Assembly: GCF_000331735.1 (NCBI RefSeq)
Contig: NC_020126.1
Coordinates: 7,071,501-7,135,500, forward strand
Length of the DNA: 64,000 bases
Source of the DNA: Myxococcus stipitatus DSM 14675
Lineage (GTDB): Bacteria; Myxococcota; Myxococcia; Myxococcales; Myxococcaceae
Direction: 5' to 3'
Shown here: positions 8,350 to 15,864 of the stretch, piece by piece
Numbering within the stretch: the first letter of the stretch is position 1
How the letters are laid out: every line of letters starts with the position of its first letter
The notes under the pieces: generated by a model
Databases searched by the model: none
What the model saw: the letters and a program-made list of their open reading frames with translations, nothing else
What the model was told of the DNA's origin: nothing
Position numbers and translations under genes: made by a program

Positions 8350-8982
8350 GGGGACTCCGAATCAGCCAGGAGCCACACCCTATCGCCTGATGGACCCGAG
8401 ACCGAAGTCCCCCACCTCCGGAGCCCTTGGAGACTCCGGAGGCGGAGGACCTGGGGCGCGATCTACCGCCCACGCCCGCTGTCGCTCCACCCCAACCCTC
8501 GCGGATGACGCCCCCCCACGACCCTCAGGCCATTCGCGTCACATCCCCCCGCCTGTCACGACGCCAACCGCAGAGGTGGCGGTCGTCCCCCGACGCCGCC
8601 AGCCAGTGTGAAGCGCGCCCAAACCCTCGCGCCTCGAACCTCAGTAACTCGCAACCTGGAAATCCAGGTCGTCCTCCAGGAGCAGCGCCACCTCCCGCTC
8701 CTCCTGGTCCTGCTCATCCCCCTCTGAAGCGGTCCACCGCGTGCAGCCCCACCCGCCCGACTCCCGCTCCTCATCCCCCCCCGACAACGCCCCCCAGGCT
8801 CCCCCTGCCCCACGCCCCTCCTCCGGTGCCCACATCCCGTGCGTCCCCCCCTGGTCCCACGCATCACCTCGGAACATCACTCCCCCCTCGTCGCGATGCA
8901 GTCGAAGCAGCGTTACTCCCCCGTCGCCCGCCCCTTCCTCCTGAAATACGCGCCGAGCCCTTTTTCTTGAGCGACTCGGTTG
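8350..8982. other. Gene-poor stretch, C-tract rich
   Basis: Between the M24 peptidase start and the terminator of the sigma/CHAT operon. The plus strand is full of C and CCT/CCC runs, so both strands carry spurious open frames (a 210-codon Pro-rich frame on +, Gly-rich frames on -). Only the minus-strand frame 8641-8880 has any coding character. No tRNA or insertion element was found. Confidence 0.5.
8641..8880 (-). CDS. Possible small acidic protein (doubtful)
   Basis: 79-codon frame beginning GTG-ATG, with GAGG about 8 nt before the ATG. The first 45 residues are Gly/Trp-rich and may only reflect G runs. The last 30 (including EEREVALLLEDDLDFQVASY) use normal high-GC third positions and look like real protein. 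It lies beyond the intrinsic terminator of the sigma/CHAT operon, so it would need its own promoter. Could be a peptide of unknown function or chance. Confidence 0.25.
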   Translation of the reverse strand: MMFRGDAWDQGGTHGMWAPEEGRGAGGAWGALSGGDEERESGGWGCTRWTASEGDEQDQEEREVALLLEDDLDFQVASY

Positions 8983-9019
8983 AAAATAAAAAGGGCGCCT
9001 CTCCTCACGAGAAACGCCC
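8983..9019 (-). terminator. Intrinsic terminator of sigma/CHAT operon 1
   Basis: Read leftward: stem GGGCGUUUCUC / GAGAGGCGCCC (two G-U pairs, short loop) followed directly by TTTTTATTTT. A canonical rho-independent terminator placed 58 bp after the 60-codon gene. It marks the end of the leftward transcription unit that starts with the ECF sigma gene. Confidence 0.85.
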
Positions 9020-9055
9020 GAAAAACAAGCAAATCTTCAGCAAACTACGGAAACC

Positions 9056-9080
9056 CTGAAACACCTGTTTCGTGTTTCAG
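9056..9080. repeat. Perfect inverted repeat at small-gene stop
   Basis: CTGAAACAC and GTGTTTCAG form a perfect 9-bp stem with a 7-nt loop. The right arm overlaps the TGA of the 60-codon gene. It could be a first, weaker terminator or an mRNA 3'-end stabiliser ahead of the strong terminator. Confidence 0.6.
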
Positions 9081-9259
9081 CGGTCGTCGTTCGCGGGTGT
9101 CTCGCCCGGCGAGGGCGTGACGGGGATGGCGAGCTGCGCGGAGAAGCTGTCCGCCTCCTCTTCGACTGGGGCACGAAGGCCCCGGTCCCGCTCCGGTGGT
9201 GGATCTGGAATCTCGTTGGAGATTCGTTCCGCGCCAGGATTCTTCGGGCTCGGCTTCAT
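9077..9259 (-). CDS. 60-residue hypothetical protein of CHAT operon 1
   Basis: Unrecognised small protein, hydrophilic, Pro- and Glu-rich, with no signal peptide or membrane segment. ATG 9259 is preceded by AGGGGGGA about 7 nt upstream, a strong ribosome binding site. The sequence runs from MKPSPKNPGAERISNEIP to the acidic patch EEEADSFSAQ and ends PSPGETPANDDR. It is the third gene after the ECF sigma and CHAT genes (107 bp after the latter) and is followed at once by hairpins, so it belongs to that transcription unit. It could be a target or modulator of the CHAT protease; this is inference from position. The segment SFSAQLAIPVTPSP resembles SFSAAGPGYTPVP in the Pro-rich small protein at 13117-13380. 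Confidence 0.6.
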   Translation of the reverse strand: MKPSPKNPGAERISNEIPDPPPERDRGLRAPVEEEADSFSAQLAIPVTPSPGETPANDDR

Positions 9260-9366
9260 ATGGGAGTCCCCCCTGTTCGATGTTTCAAGAGTGACGCGCC
9301 GTCGAGGCGACGGGGCGTCAGCTCCAGAACGTCACGGGTCGGAATCCTTGATGACCCACCGACACT

Positions 9367-12363
9367 TCACTCGAAGAGGAGGACCTGGGAGGGCCACGTC
9401 GCGGCGGGCTCGCGGGCCAGCCACGCCAGGCGCTCGTCGCGCAGGGCTCGGGCAGGAGGCGTCCCGGCGCGGATGCGCTCGCGCACGGACTCGAAGAAGC
9501 GCCCCGCGGTGTCGGGGATGTCGCCCGTGGAGGCGAGCACGGTGCGCGCGCCCGCCTCGATGAAGGCCACCGGCAGACTCACCGGCTCGTGGAGGAACGG
9601 CGCGGAGCGGGCCGCTCCACACGCGGCGAGCAGCACCAGCGGGGCGCCGAGCAGCGTCTGCTCCCGCACCTGCGACGCCGCCAGCGCATAGCGCCCGTCT
9701 TCTTCCGGGGCGAGCACCAGCAGCGAGGCGTCCGACAGCTCCGGGCTGAAGATGCCGTGGGTGTGGATTTCAATCTCGCGAGCCTCGGCCATCTCCCGAA
9801 GCACCCGCGAAGGCGTTGCCGACGCGCCCCGGAGCTCCACGCGCAGCGGATCCGGGACACGCGGGGCCTCCAGGGGCATGAGCGTCTCCAGGCCCAGCGA
9901 CGCCGGAGCCTCCACGCCCGTCACGACCAGGTGATGTCCCCCCTGCCCCCGGGCCTCCGGCAGCATCCGCGTGCGACCCACGCGGTAGCTCCACGCCTGC
10001 TCCACGGGAAGCAGCCCCGGCAGGCCATGCACGGGCGGCAGGGCCAGCACGTCCACGTGCTCGCACCCTCGCAGCGCGGCGACCAGGCGTGGGGGGACGA
10101 GCCCCTCGGCGGAGCCATGAAGGGGCGCGGTCCGCCCCTCGTCATACGTGCCCGCCAGCGTTCCGTTCGCGTCACGCACGGCGGCCACGGTGCGCTCATG
10201 GTCCACGGCCATGGCCAGCACACAGCGGCGCGGCACGGGTACGCGCAGGGCCTGGCCCATCAACTCCAGCACCTGCTCCTGGGAGCCCGAGCGGCCCGCG
10301 TCGCTCATCAGCACGGCGTACGCGAAGCTGCGCGCCTTGCGCGCGTCCACATCCAACGGGAGCTTCTCCGCCGCGTCGATGGCGCCCTTCAGCAGGGCCC
10401 GGCCCGACGCGCGGTCGCGCTCCAGCATGAACTGGCCTTCCAGGAAGGTCAGCAGCGCCTGCTCGCCCTGGGTCCGGGTGCCCCGCCGCAGCTCATCCAG
10501 CGTGCGCCAGAGCAGGTCCTCATCGCGGACCTGCGCGCCATGACGGGCCAGATACGAGAGCACCCACGCCCCCATCATCCCCAGTGGGCGACCGCACCGC
10601 GTGGCCTGCTCCAGCTCCTGCCGGGCCTCGTCGGGACGGAAGTCCGCCCACGCGACGATGGCCAGGTTGCGATGCGCATACGTGCGCTGCTCGCAGTCAT
10701 CCGGGATGCGTGCCAACGACTCGCGGAGGTACGCCCGCGCGCTGGCCGCGCTCTGCCGGTAGCGGGCAATCTGCGCCATCTCCTGGAGGAACTGCTGCTC
10801 CAGGTTCCACTCTCCCAGCTCCCGCGTCAGCCGCCATCCATCGCGCGCCTCTTCCAGCGCGTCGGCGGGACGGTGCAGGCGCACGAAGAGGTCCGCCAGC
10901 CTGCGCCGGAGCGTCGCGCAACGGTACGCCAGGCCCCGCCCGGAGCACGACGCCAGTGCCGCGCGAAGCCGCTGCTCGGCCTTCCACCACTGGCCCGCAT
11001 GCTCCTCGCGCACGGACAACTCGCGCTCCGCCAGGAGCGTCAGCCATGCGTCCCCGCCCGCGCGGGCGATGCGCTCGAAGTCCTCCAGGTGGCGCTCCAC
11101 CACGTTGCGAGCGACGAGTGCGCCCAGATACAGGTCGTCCTCGCCAGAGAGCCGCAGCGTCTCCACGAACAGCTCCGGCGTGGGGTGCTCGCCGCGCAGG
11201 AGCCGGGCGTAGTCGCGCGCCAGCGGGCCCCGTCGCCCGAAGTCCGCGTGCGCCACGTGATTCACGGTGTCGCGCAAGGTGGAGTCACCCTGCACGTCGT
11301 CGAGGACCTCCGCGAGCGGCAACAGCCTCAGCGCCGCATCACGCGTGGGCGCCGCCCTCACCGCGTCGTAGAAGCCCAGCCGCACCACGCCCGGAAAGCG
11401 CCGGGCTTCCTCTAATGGAAGCCGAGCCCCCTCCAGCGTGGCCAGGTTCAGCGCCGCCGCCCGCGCGTCGTGGAAGTCTCGCGAGCGCCGCATCGTCTCG
11501 CTGCGCAAGGCCAGGGCCCGAATCCGGGCCTCCTCGCTCCAGCCCGGCTCGCCCAGCGCCGCCACTTCGTCGAAGGCCTCCGCCGCCTGGAACGTCAGCC
11601 CCATCTCCCTCAACACCAGCGCGCGATTCCACAGCGCCTGGGGATGGTCCGGAGACTTGCGCAGCACCGACTCCAGCATCTCCAGCGCGTCCTCGCGTCG
11701 CCCGTGTTCCAGCGCGACGAGGGCCAGGTCGCTGTCCCGGTCCAACGACGCGGGCGTTCGCCGGAGGAAGTCGGAGGCCTGCCGCAAGTCCTTGCGCACC
11801 AGGTACGCGGCGGCGATGCCGTGCAGGTCCCCCTGCTCCTCCAGTTCCGCCAGCTCGCGCAGCGGCAGCGGCGTGGTGACCAGCGAGACTTCCGGGCCCG
11901 CCCGCATGGGCACGTAGGGCCGGTAGCCATCCGCCCGCGCATAGGCCACGCGCGCCTCCAGCGAGCGATGTGCGGGATGCGCCAGCCACACCTCGGGCGG
12001 TGTACCGCCGGCCACGTTCACCGTCAGCACCAGCAGCAGGGCCGCCACGGCCAGCCCCACCGCGCCCGCGGTCCACCCCTTCGTGCGCCACATCCACACG
12101 GGCACCCGCGCGCGCAGCCGTCCACGCCACGTGGGCCTGGGCCGCGCCACCCGCTCCTCGAGCCGGGGGACGACGACCAGCTCCTCGGGCGTCTCTCCCT
12201 CCAGGTGCATCGCCTGGAAGCCGAGCAGCTCCAGCTGCATCGCCTCGTGCAGACCCGTGGCGCACATCACGCAGCGGGCCAGGTGATGGCGGAAGTTCTC
12301 TTCATCGACTGGCGGCAACTCGCCATCCAGGAACAGATACAACTTATTACACGGAGGGCTCAT
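9367..12363 (-). CDS. Zinc-finger anti-sigma / TM / TPR / CHAT protease protein 1
   Basis: 998-residue fusion. Residues 1-35 are a ZAS-type anti-sigma zinc finger: C5, then H27-x3-C31-x2-C34. Basic residues (RGRLRAR, RTK) precede a single transmembrane helix at about 97-118, so the N-terminus should be cytoplasmic and the rest periplasmic. Residues about 150-700 are helical repeats of TPR type (for example HPQALWNRALVLREMGLTFQ). The C-terminal CHAT (caspase-like) domain carries the dyad H869 (IHTHG) and C915 (LLAACGAAR). ATG 12363 overlaps the sigma stop as ATGA, giving translational coupling and a 1:1 partner. Likely role: bind and silence the ECF sigma, releasing it on a periplasmic cue through proteolysis. 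The zinc finger, dyad and TM are seen; the mechanism is inference. Paralogous to the protein at 18043-21045. Confidence 0.9.
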   Translation of the reverse strand: MSPPCNKLYLFLDGELPPVDEENFRHHLARCVMCATGLHEAMQLELLGFQAMHLEGETPEELVVVPRLEERVARPRPTWRGRLRARVPVWMWRTKGWTAGAVGLAVAALLLVLTVNVAGGTPPEVWLAHPAHRSLEARVAYARADGYRPYVPMRAGPEVSLVTTPLPLRELAELEEQGDLHGIAAAYLVRKDLRQASDFLRRTPASLDRDSDLALVALEHGRREDALEMLESVLRKSPDHPQALWNRALVLREMGLTFQAAEAFDEVAALGEPGWSEEARIRALALRSETMRRSRDFHDARAAALNLATLEGARLPLEEARRFPGVVRLGFYDAVRAAPTRDAALRLLPLAEVLDDVQGDSTLRDTVNHVAHADFGRRGPLARDYARLLRGEHPTPELFVETLRLSGEDDLYLGALVARNVVERHLEDFERIARAGGDAWLTLLAERELSVREEHAGQWWKAEQRLRAALASCSGRGLAYRCATLRRRLADLFVRLHRPADALEEARDGWRLTRELGEWNLEQQFLQEMAQIARYRQSAASARAYLRESLARIPDDCEQRTYAHRNLAIVAWADFRPDEARQELEQATRCGRPLGMMGAWVLSYLARHGAQVRDEDLLWRTLDELRRGTRTQGEQALLTFLEGQFMLERDRASGRALLKGAIDAAEKLPLDVDARKARSFAYAVLMSDAGRSGSQEQVLELMGQALRVPVPRRCVLAMAVDHERTVAAVRDANGTLAGTYDEGRTAPLHGSAEGLVPPRLVAALRGCEHVDVLALPPVHGLPGLLPVEQAWSYRVGRTRMLPEARGQGGHHLVVTGVEAPASLGLETLMPLEAPRVPDPLRVELRGASATPSRVLREMAEAREIEIHTHGIFSPELSDASLLVLAPEEDGRYALAASQVREQTLLGAPLVLLAACGAARSAPFLHEPVSLPVAFIEAGARTVLASTGDIPDTAGRFFESVRERIRAGTPPARALRDERLAWLAREPAATWPSQVLLFE

Positions 12364-12956
12364 GCGGCCCCTCCCCCACCCGTCAGCGGCAACAGCAGCT
12401 CCCGCAGCTCCTTGCGCGCCTGGAACAACCAGCTCCCCACGGTCCCCTCGGGCACGCCCATCTGCTGGGCGATGGCGCGGTACCGCATGCCCTTGGCGTG
12501 CAACTCGAACGCCTCGCGCACCCGGGGGTTGGGCAGCCGGGAAATGGCCTTCACCAGGTCCGCGTCGGTGATGCGCTCCCACATCTCTCCGGTGTGCGCG
12601 TCGGGAGACGCCACATCCTCGCGCACCAACCGGATGTCCCGGCGCTCCTGCTCCAACAACTCCGTCCTACGCTTGCGGCACTGGTCCAGGAAATGATTGG
12701 TCAACGCCCGGCACAGCCACGCCCGGTACACGGGCTCTGGCTGGGCGGACAGGTTGGCGTGGTGGACGAGTGCCCGGACCAGCGCTTCCTGCGCCATGTC
12801 CTCGGGGTCGATGCCACCCTGGCCACACAGACGCTTCGCCAGGGCCACGAGCATGGGCCTGACGCGCTGGGCAAACTCCTCGAAGCCTTCGTGTGCCACG
12901 CCGGCACTGTAGGCCACGGCGAATCGCTTCACCGAGGCAATGCGATGGTCCTTCAT
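12360..12956 (-). CDS. ECF-type RNA polymerase sigma factor 1
   Basis: 198-residue sigma-70 family protein of the ECF class. It has region 2 (DPEDMAQEALVRALVHHAN, then FLDQCRKRRTELL) and region 4 with a helix-turn-helix (YRAIAQQMGVPEGTVGSWLF, then ARKELREL). Regions 1 and 3 are absent. ATG 12956 is preferred: AAGGAGG lies 11 nt upstream, and the longer frame reaching to 13100 adds low-complexity sequence. Its stop overlaps the start of the zinc-finger/CHAT gene (ATGA), the usual arrangement of a sigma with its anti-sigma. Autoregulation is common for such pairs, but I found no convincing ECF promoter upstream. Confidence 0.93.
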   Translation of the reverse strand: MKDHRIASVKRFAVAYSAGVAHEGFEEFAQRVRPMLVALAKRLCGQGGIDPEDMAQEALVRALVHHANLSAQPEPVYRAWLCRALTNHFLDQCRKRRTELLEQERRDIRLVREDVASPDAHTGEMWERITDADLVKAISRLPNPRVREAFELHAKGMRYRAIAQQMGVPEGTVGSWLFQARKELRELLLPLTGGGGAA

Positions 12957-13116
12957 CGACCTCGCGTCCTCCTTGCACGCCCACTCGAAACGCAGCCCCC
13001 CGGAATCCTTGGGTCGGCGTCCAGAAAACGACGCAACCTCGCGGGGTTCCGATGGCTCCCCGACATCAGGGATGCCCCCAGGGCGGAGCCGACCCTCCAC
13101 CTGGGGACATCCTGGA

Positions 13117-13380
13117 TTAGCGTCCCCGCCCCCGTGCCTGGACGCCTTGCGGCTTGGGTTCCGGGCAGGGAGGGGGCTCCTGCCCCGTCACGCCCGGCTC
13201 CGGGTCGGGAGGTGGGTCGCGCACATCCGGCGCGGCCAGCGACACCAGTGGCTCCGGCGACTTCATGTGCCGGGACGCATCAGGCACCGGCGTGTACCCC
13301 GGCCCCGCGGCGGAGAAGCTCAACCCCTCCAGCTCCGGGACGTCCTCCTGCGCCTTCATCTCGTACATGCAACTGGCCAT
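13117..13380 (-). CDS. Pro-rich small hypothetical protein
   Basis: 87-codon frame from ATG 13380, with GGAG 10 nt upstream. The product begins MASCMYEMKAQEDVPELEGL, continues with SFSAAGPGYTPVP, and ends in a Pro/Glu/Asp-rich tail (DPPPDPEPGVTG, PEPKP). No signal peptide. It lies 160 bp upstream of the ECF sigma gene on the same strand, so it may be the first gene of that operon or a separate unit. The SFSA...TPxP segment is shared in spirit with the 60-residue protein at the far end of the same operon. Family not recognised; coding status plausible but not certain. Confidence 0.45.
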   Translation of the reverse strand: MASCMYEMKAQEDVPELEGLSFSAAGPGYTPVPDASRHMKSPEPLVSLAAPDVRDPPPDPEPGVTGQEPPPCPEPKPQGVQARGRGR

Positions 13381-13469
13381 ATGTCACCCGCTCCCTGGGC
13401 CCGGTGCGGTCCCCCCCTGTGAATCCGGAAAGCGCTCGGCCCTCAGCCTTAAGACGCCCAGGGTCCTGC

Positions 13470-13481
13470 TTGTTTAAACAA
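13470..13481. promoter_or_regulatory. 12-bp palindrome upstream of TPR gene
   Basis: TTGTTTAAACAA is a perfect palindrome in an otherwise GC-rich region, centred about 48 bp before the start site implied by the adjacent sigma-54-like promoter. Candidate activator or repressor site; protein unknown. Confidence 0.4.
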
Positions 13482-13496
13482 ACATCCGACAATCGA

Positions 13497-13513
13497 CTGG
13501 CATCGGCATTGCT
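13497..13513 (+). promoter_or_regulatory. Sigma-54-like promoter
   Basis: CTGGCATC-GGCA-TTGCT matches the -24/-12 pattern TGGCAcg-N4-TTGCT with the required 10 bases between GG and GC. The predicted start near 13524 is about 50 bp before ATG 13573. Confidence 0.5.
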
Positions 13514-13572
13514 CTGCTATGCCTTGCCGTGCACGCGAGCCCGCGCGCCCAGGCGATGAAGGACCCGACATC

Positions 13573-15822
13573 ATGAAGACGCTGCTCCTCGGCCTCGTGG
13601 GCCTCACCCTCCTCTGGCCCTCCCGCCGCGCCGAGGCCTGTGGTTCCACGTACATCGGGCCCGTCTACATCCACTCCACCCATCCCGACCGCCCCTTCGA
13701 GCCCTTCGCCTCGGGGCGCCTGGGGGTGATTCGAGAGGGATACCGGCCCATGTACCTCGCCTTCGCGTGGCGCTCGATGATGGGCATCCCCACCACGGCG
13801 GATGAGCAGCGCTTCCTGGTGGAGACCTGGGCACGCATGCAGGGTGACGTCCCCGAGGGAGACACGACACGGGGCGAGGCGCGCTGGCTCGCGGCTCGGA
13901 AGGAGGCCATGCCGTCCTTCGGGGAGCGGCCCGCGACGCTCCATACGGGCAATGGAGCGCTGGTGAGCTTCAATCGCATCCAAGGTGATGCGTTGGAGCG
14001 CGCGGCGGAGACGGCGAAGGCCCTCTCCGTCTCATGGAAGAATCACCCAGGGTTGGTGAGTGAATGGCTCACCGCGCAGGACGCGGTCTTCGGTGGCGAC
14101 TGCGAGCGACTTCCGGCGCTGGGCGAGGCACCTGCCCAGGGGCTTCCCGCCTCGGTGAAGGCCCGCCGTCAGGCCGAGCGTGAGTACCAGTCCGCCGCGG
14201 CCCACTTCTATTGCAGGCGCTTCGACGAGGCCCTCGCGAGCTTCCGCCACATCGCCGGTCGCGCGGACTCCCCCTACCAGGCCCGCGCCGAGTACCTCGT
14301 GGCACGCACGCAGGTGCGCCGGGCGCTGATGGAGCAGCCGGACGGCCAGGAGATCGGCACCAGCCAGGACGCGACCCTCCTCGCGCGCCTGCGGGAAGCG
14401 GATGCAACCCTCACCGCGCTGCTGGCGAAGCCCAAGCCGCGCGAGTTCCACGGTCCCGCGCGGCGACTGCGCAGCCTCGTCCGCGTCCGCACCCAGTTGG
14501 CGGCCTGGGTCTGCGAGCTTCCAGCGCTCGTGCTCCAGCCAGGAACGGGGTCGGCGCTCGCGTCGGAGCTGGGCGACCTCGACCTGTTCACCCGGCCAGA
14601 GAACCCCTGCGAGTCCAGCCCCGCCTCCAGTCGTGAGCTCCTGGAGTGGATTCGCGTCACGCGGTCCGGGGTCGCCAACGTGTCCGAGCCGGACAACCTG
14701 GGGGACGAGAACCGCAAGGCGTACGACGTCGCCGTGGCGCGGTGGAAGGCGAACCACCGCCAGCCCTGGCTCGTCACCGCGCTGCTCAAGGCGCGCGTGG
14801 GTTATCCGGACCTGGAGCTGTTGCTGAAGGCCGCGGCGGAGGTGCCTGTCACCGCTCCCGCGGGGTTGACGCTCGCGTATCGCGCCGCGCACCTCCTGAA
14901 CGAACAGCAGAAGCACGAAGCCGCCCGCGCGTGGCTGGCGAAGGTGAAGCCCGAGCTGACGCGAGACCTGGTCTCCACCGACAACCTCTTCGATGAAGAG
15001 CGGATGGTGCTCGCCCAGGACTGGGAAGGCGCGCTCGCCCACGCGACGTGGCGGCTGGTGGGCGAGGACGACATGGACACGTTCAGCGATGGCGTGATGA
15101 CGCCCCTGGCGGAGCGGCCGGTGACCTTCAGCGTGCGAGCCCTGACGCACCTCGACCCTCAGCTCACCGCGCGCCGGATGGGAGCGCTGTCGCGTACCAG
15201 CATCTCGCCTCCCGTCCCGCGCAGGCAGCTTCGCTGGACGGCCTTCGCTCGCGCCGCCGTCGTCGGAGATGATGAAGCACTCCAGGCCGCCGCGAAGGAG
15301 CTGGCCCTCCACGAGCCCTCCGCGAAGGAGGAGCTGCTCGCCATCGTCGCGCGAAAGACTGTCGAGGAGCGCCTGTTCGACGCGCGGCTGCTGCTCATGG
15401 GCCTTCCCGCCGTCTCCGCGACGCTGGTGTCCGGGAGGGACCGCATCGACAGCATCGACCCGAAGCTGAACCTCATCTCCATCCGCTCCCGGGAGCGCAA
15501 TGGGTGGTGTGCCCCCTCACAACCGCAGGGGCCTCCGCCGCCGCTCCCCTTCACGACCGAGGACGAGCGCAAGGCCGCAGCCGCCGAGTGGAAGACGCTC
15601 TCCGACGCGGGCCCCTCCGTGGTGTACTTCTCGAACGTCGCGCTCGACTGGGCCAAGGCGCATCCCGAGGACCCGCGCTCCCCCATCGCGCTCTATCGCG
15701 CCGTCCGCGCCAGTCAGTACAGCTGCCAGCAGGACTCTCCCGAGGCTCGCGCGGCGTTCCGCCACCTCCACAAGCACTACGCCAAGAGCCCCTGGGCCCG
15801 GCGCGCGCCCTACGTCTACTGA
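13573..15822 (+). CDS. Exported TPR-like protein of unknown function
   Basis: 749 residues. ATG 13573 (MKTLLLGLVGLTLLWPS) begins a signal peptide, likely cut after RRAEA just before a Cys (ACGSTY); AAGGA lies about 10 nt upstream. The mature protein is largely helical with repeat-like segments (for example AAAHFYCRRFDEALASFRHI, and PYQARAEYLVARTQVRRAL), consistent with TPR or related solenoid folds. Several Cys are spaced through the protein, suiting a periplasmic or surface location. I do not recognise a catalytic motif. It is followed after 42 bp by an aspartic-protease-like lipoprotein gene, probably in one operon, and a sigma-54-like promoter lies upstream. Confidence 0.85.
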   Translation: MKTLLLGLVGLTLLWPSRRAEACGSTYIGPVYIHSTHPDRPFEPFASGRLGVIREGYRPMYLAFAWRSMMGIPTTADEQRFLVETWARMQGDVPEGDTTRGEARWLAARKEAMPSFGERPATLHTGNGALVSFNRIQGDALERAAETAKALSVSWKNHPGLVSEWLTAQDAVFGGDCERLPALGEAPAQGLPASVKARRQAEREYQSAAAHFYCRRFDEALASFRHIAGRADSPYQARAEYLVARTQVRRALMEQPDGQEIGTSQDATLLARLREADATLTALLAKPKPREFHGPARRLRSLVRVRTQLAAWVCELPALVLQPGTGSALASELGDLDLFTRPENPCESSPASSRELLEWIRVTRSGVANVSEPDNLGDENRKAYDVAVARWKANHRQPWLVTALLKARVGYPDLELLLKAAAEVPVTAPAGLTLAYRAAHLLNEQQKHEAARAWLAKVKPELTRDLVSTDNLFDEERMVLAQDWEGALAHATWRLVGEDDMDTFSDGVMTPLAERPVTFSVRALTHLDPQLTARRMGALSRTSISPPVPRRQLRWTAFARAAVVGDDEALQAAAKELALHEPSAKEELLAIVARKTVEERLFDARLLLMGLPAVSATLVSGRDRIDSIDPKLNLISIRSRERNGWCAPSQPQGPPPPLPFTTEDERKAAAAEWKTLSDAGPSVVYFSNVALDWAKAHPEDPRSPIALYRAVRASQYSCQQDSPEARAAFRHLHKHYAKSPWARRAPYVY

Positions 15823-15864
15823 GGCCACGCGCTTCCCCTGGCGAACGAAAAGGGAATCACACAC

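Noticed and set aside
8427..9059. 210-codon Pro-rich frame on the plus strand
   Set aside because: Third codon positions lack the G/C bias of neighbours and the Pro runs come from C tracts; no ribosome site.
9077..12956. Possible type III-E CRISPR (craspase) locus because of TPR-CHAT plus sigma factor
   Set aside because: No Cas effector, no repeat-spacer array and no separate Csx30-like gene; the CHAT protein is fused to a ZAS finger and TM helix instead.
12957..13116. GGAACC resembling an ECF -35 element upstream of sigma 1
   Set aside because: No convincing -10 element at 16-17 bp; similar bases near sigma 2 lie in the opposite orientation.
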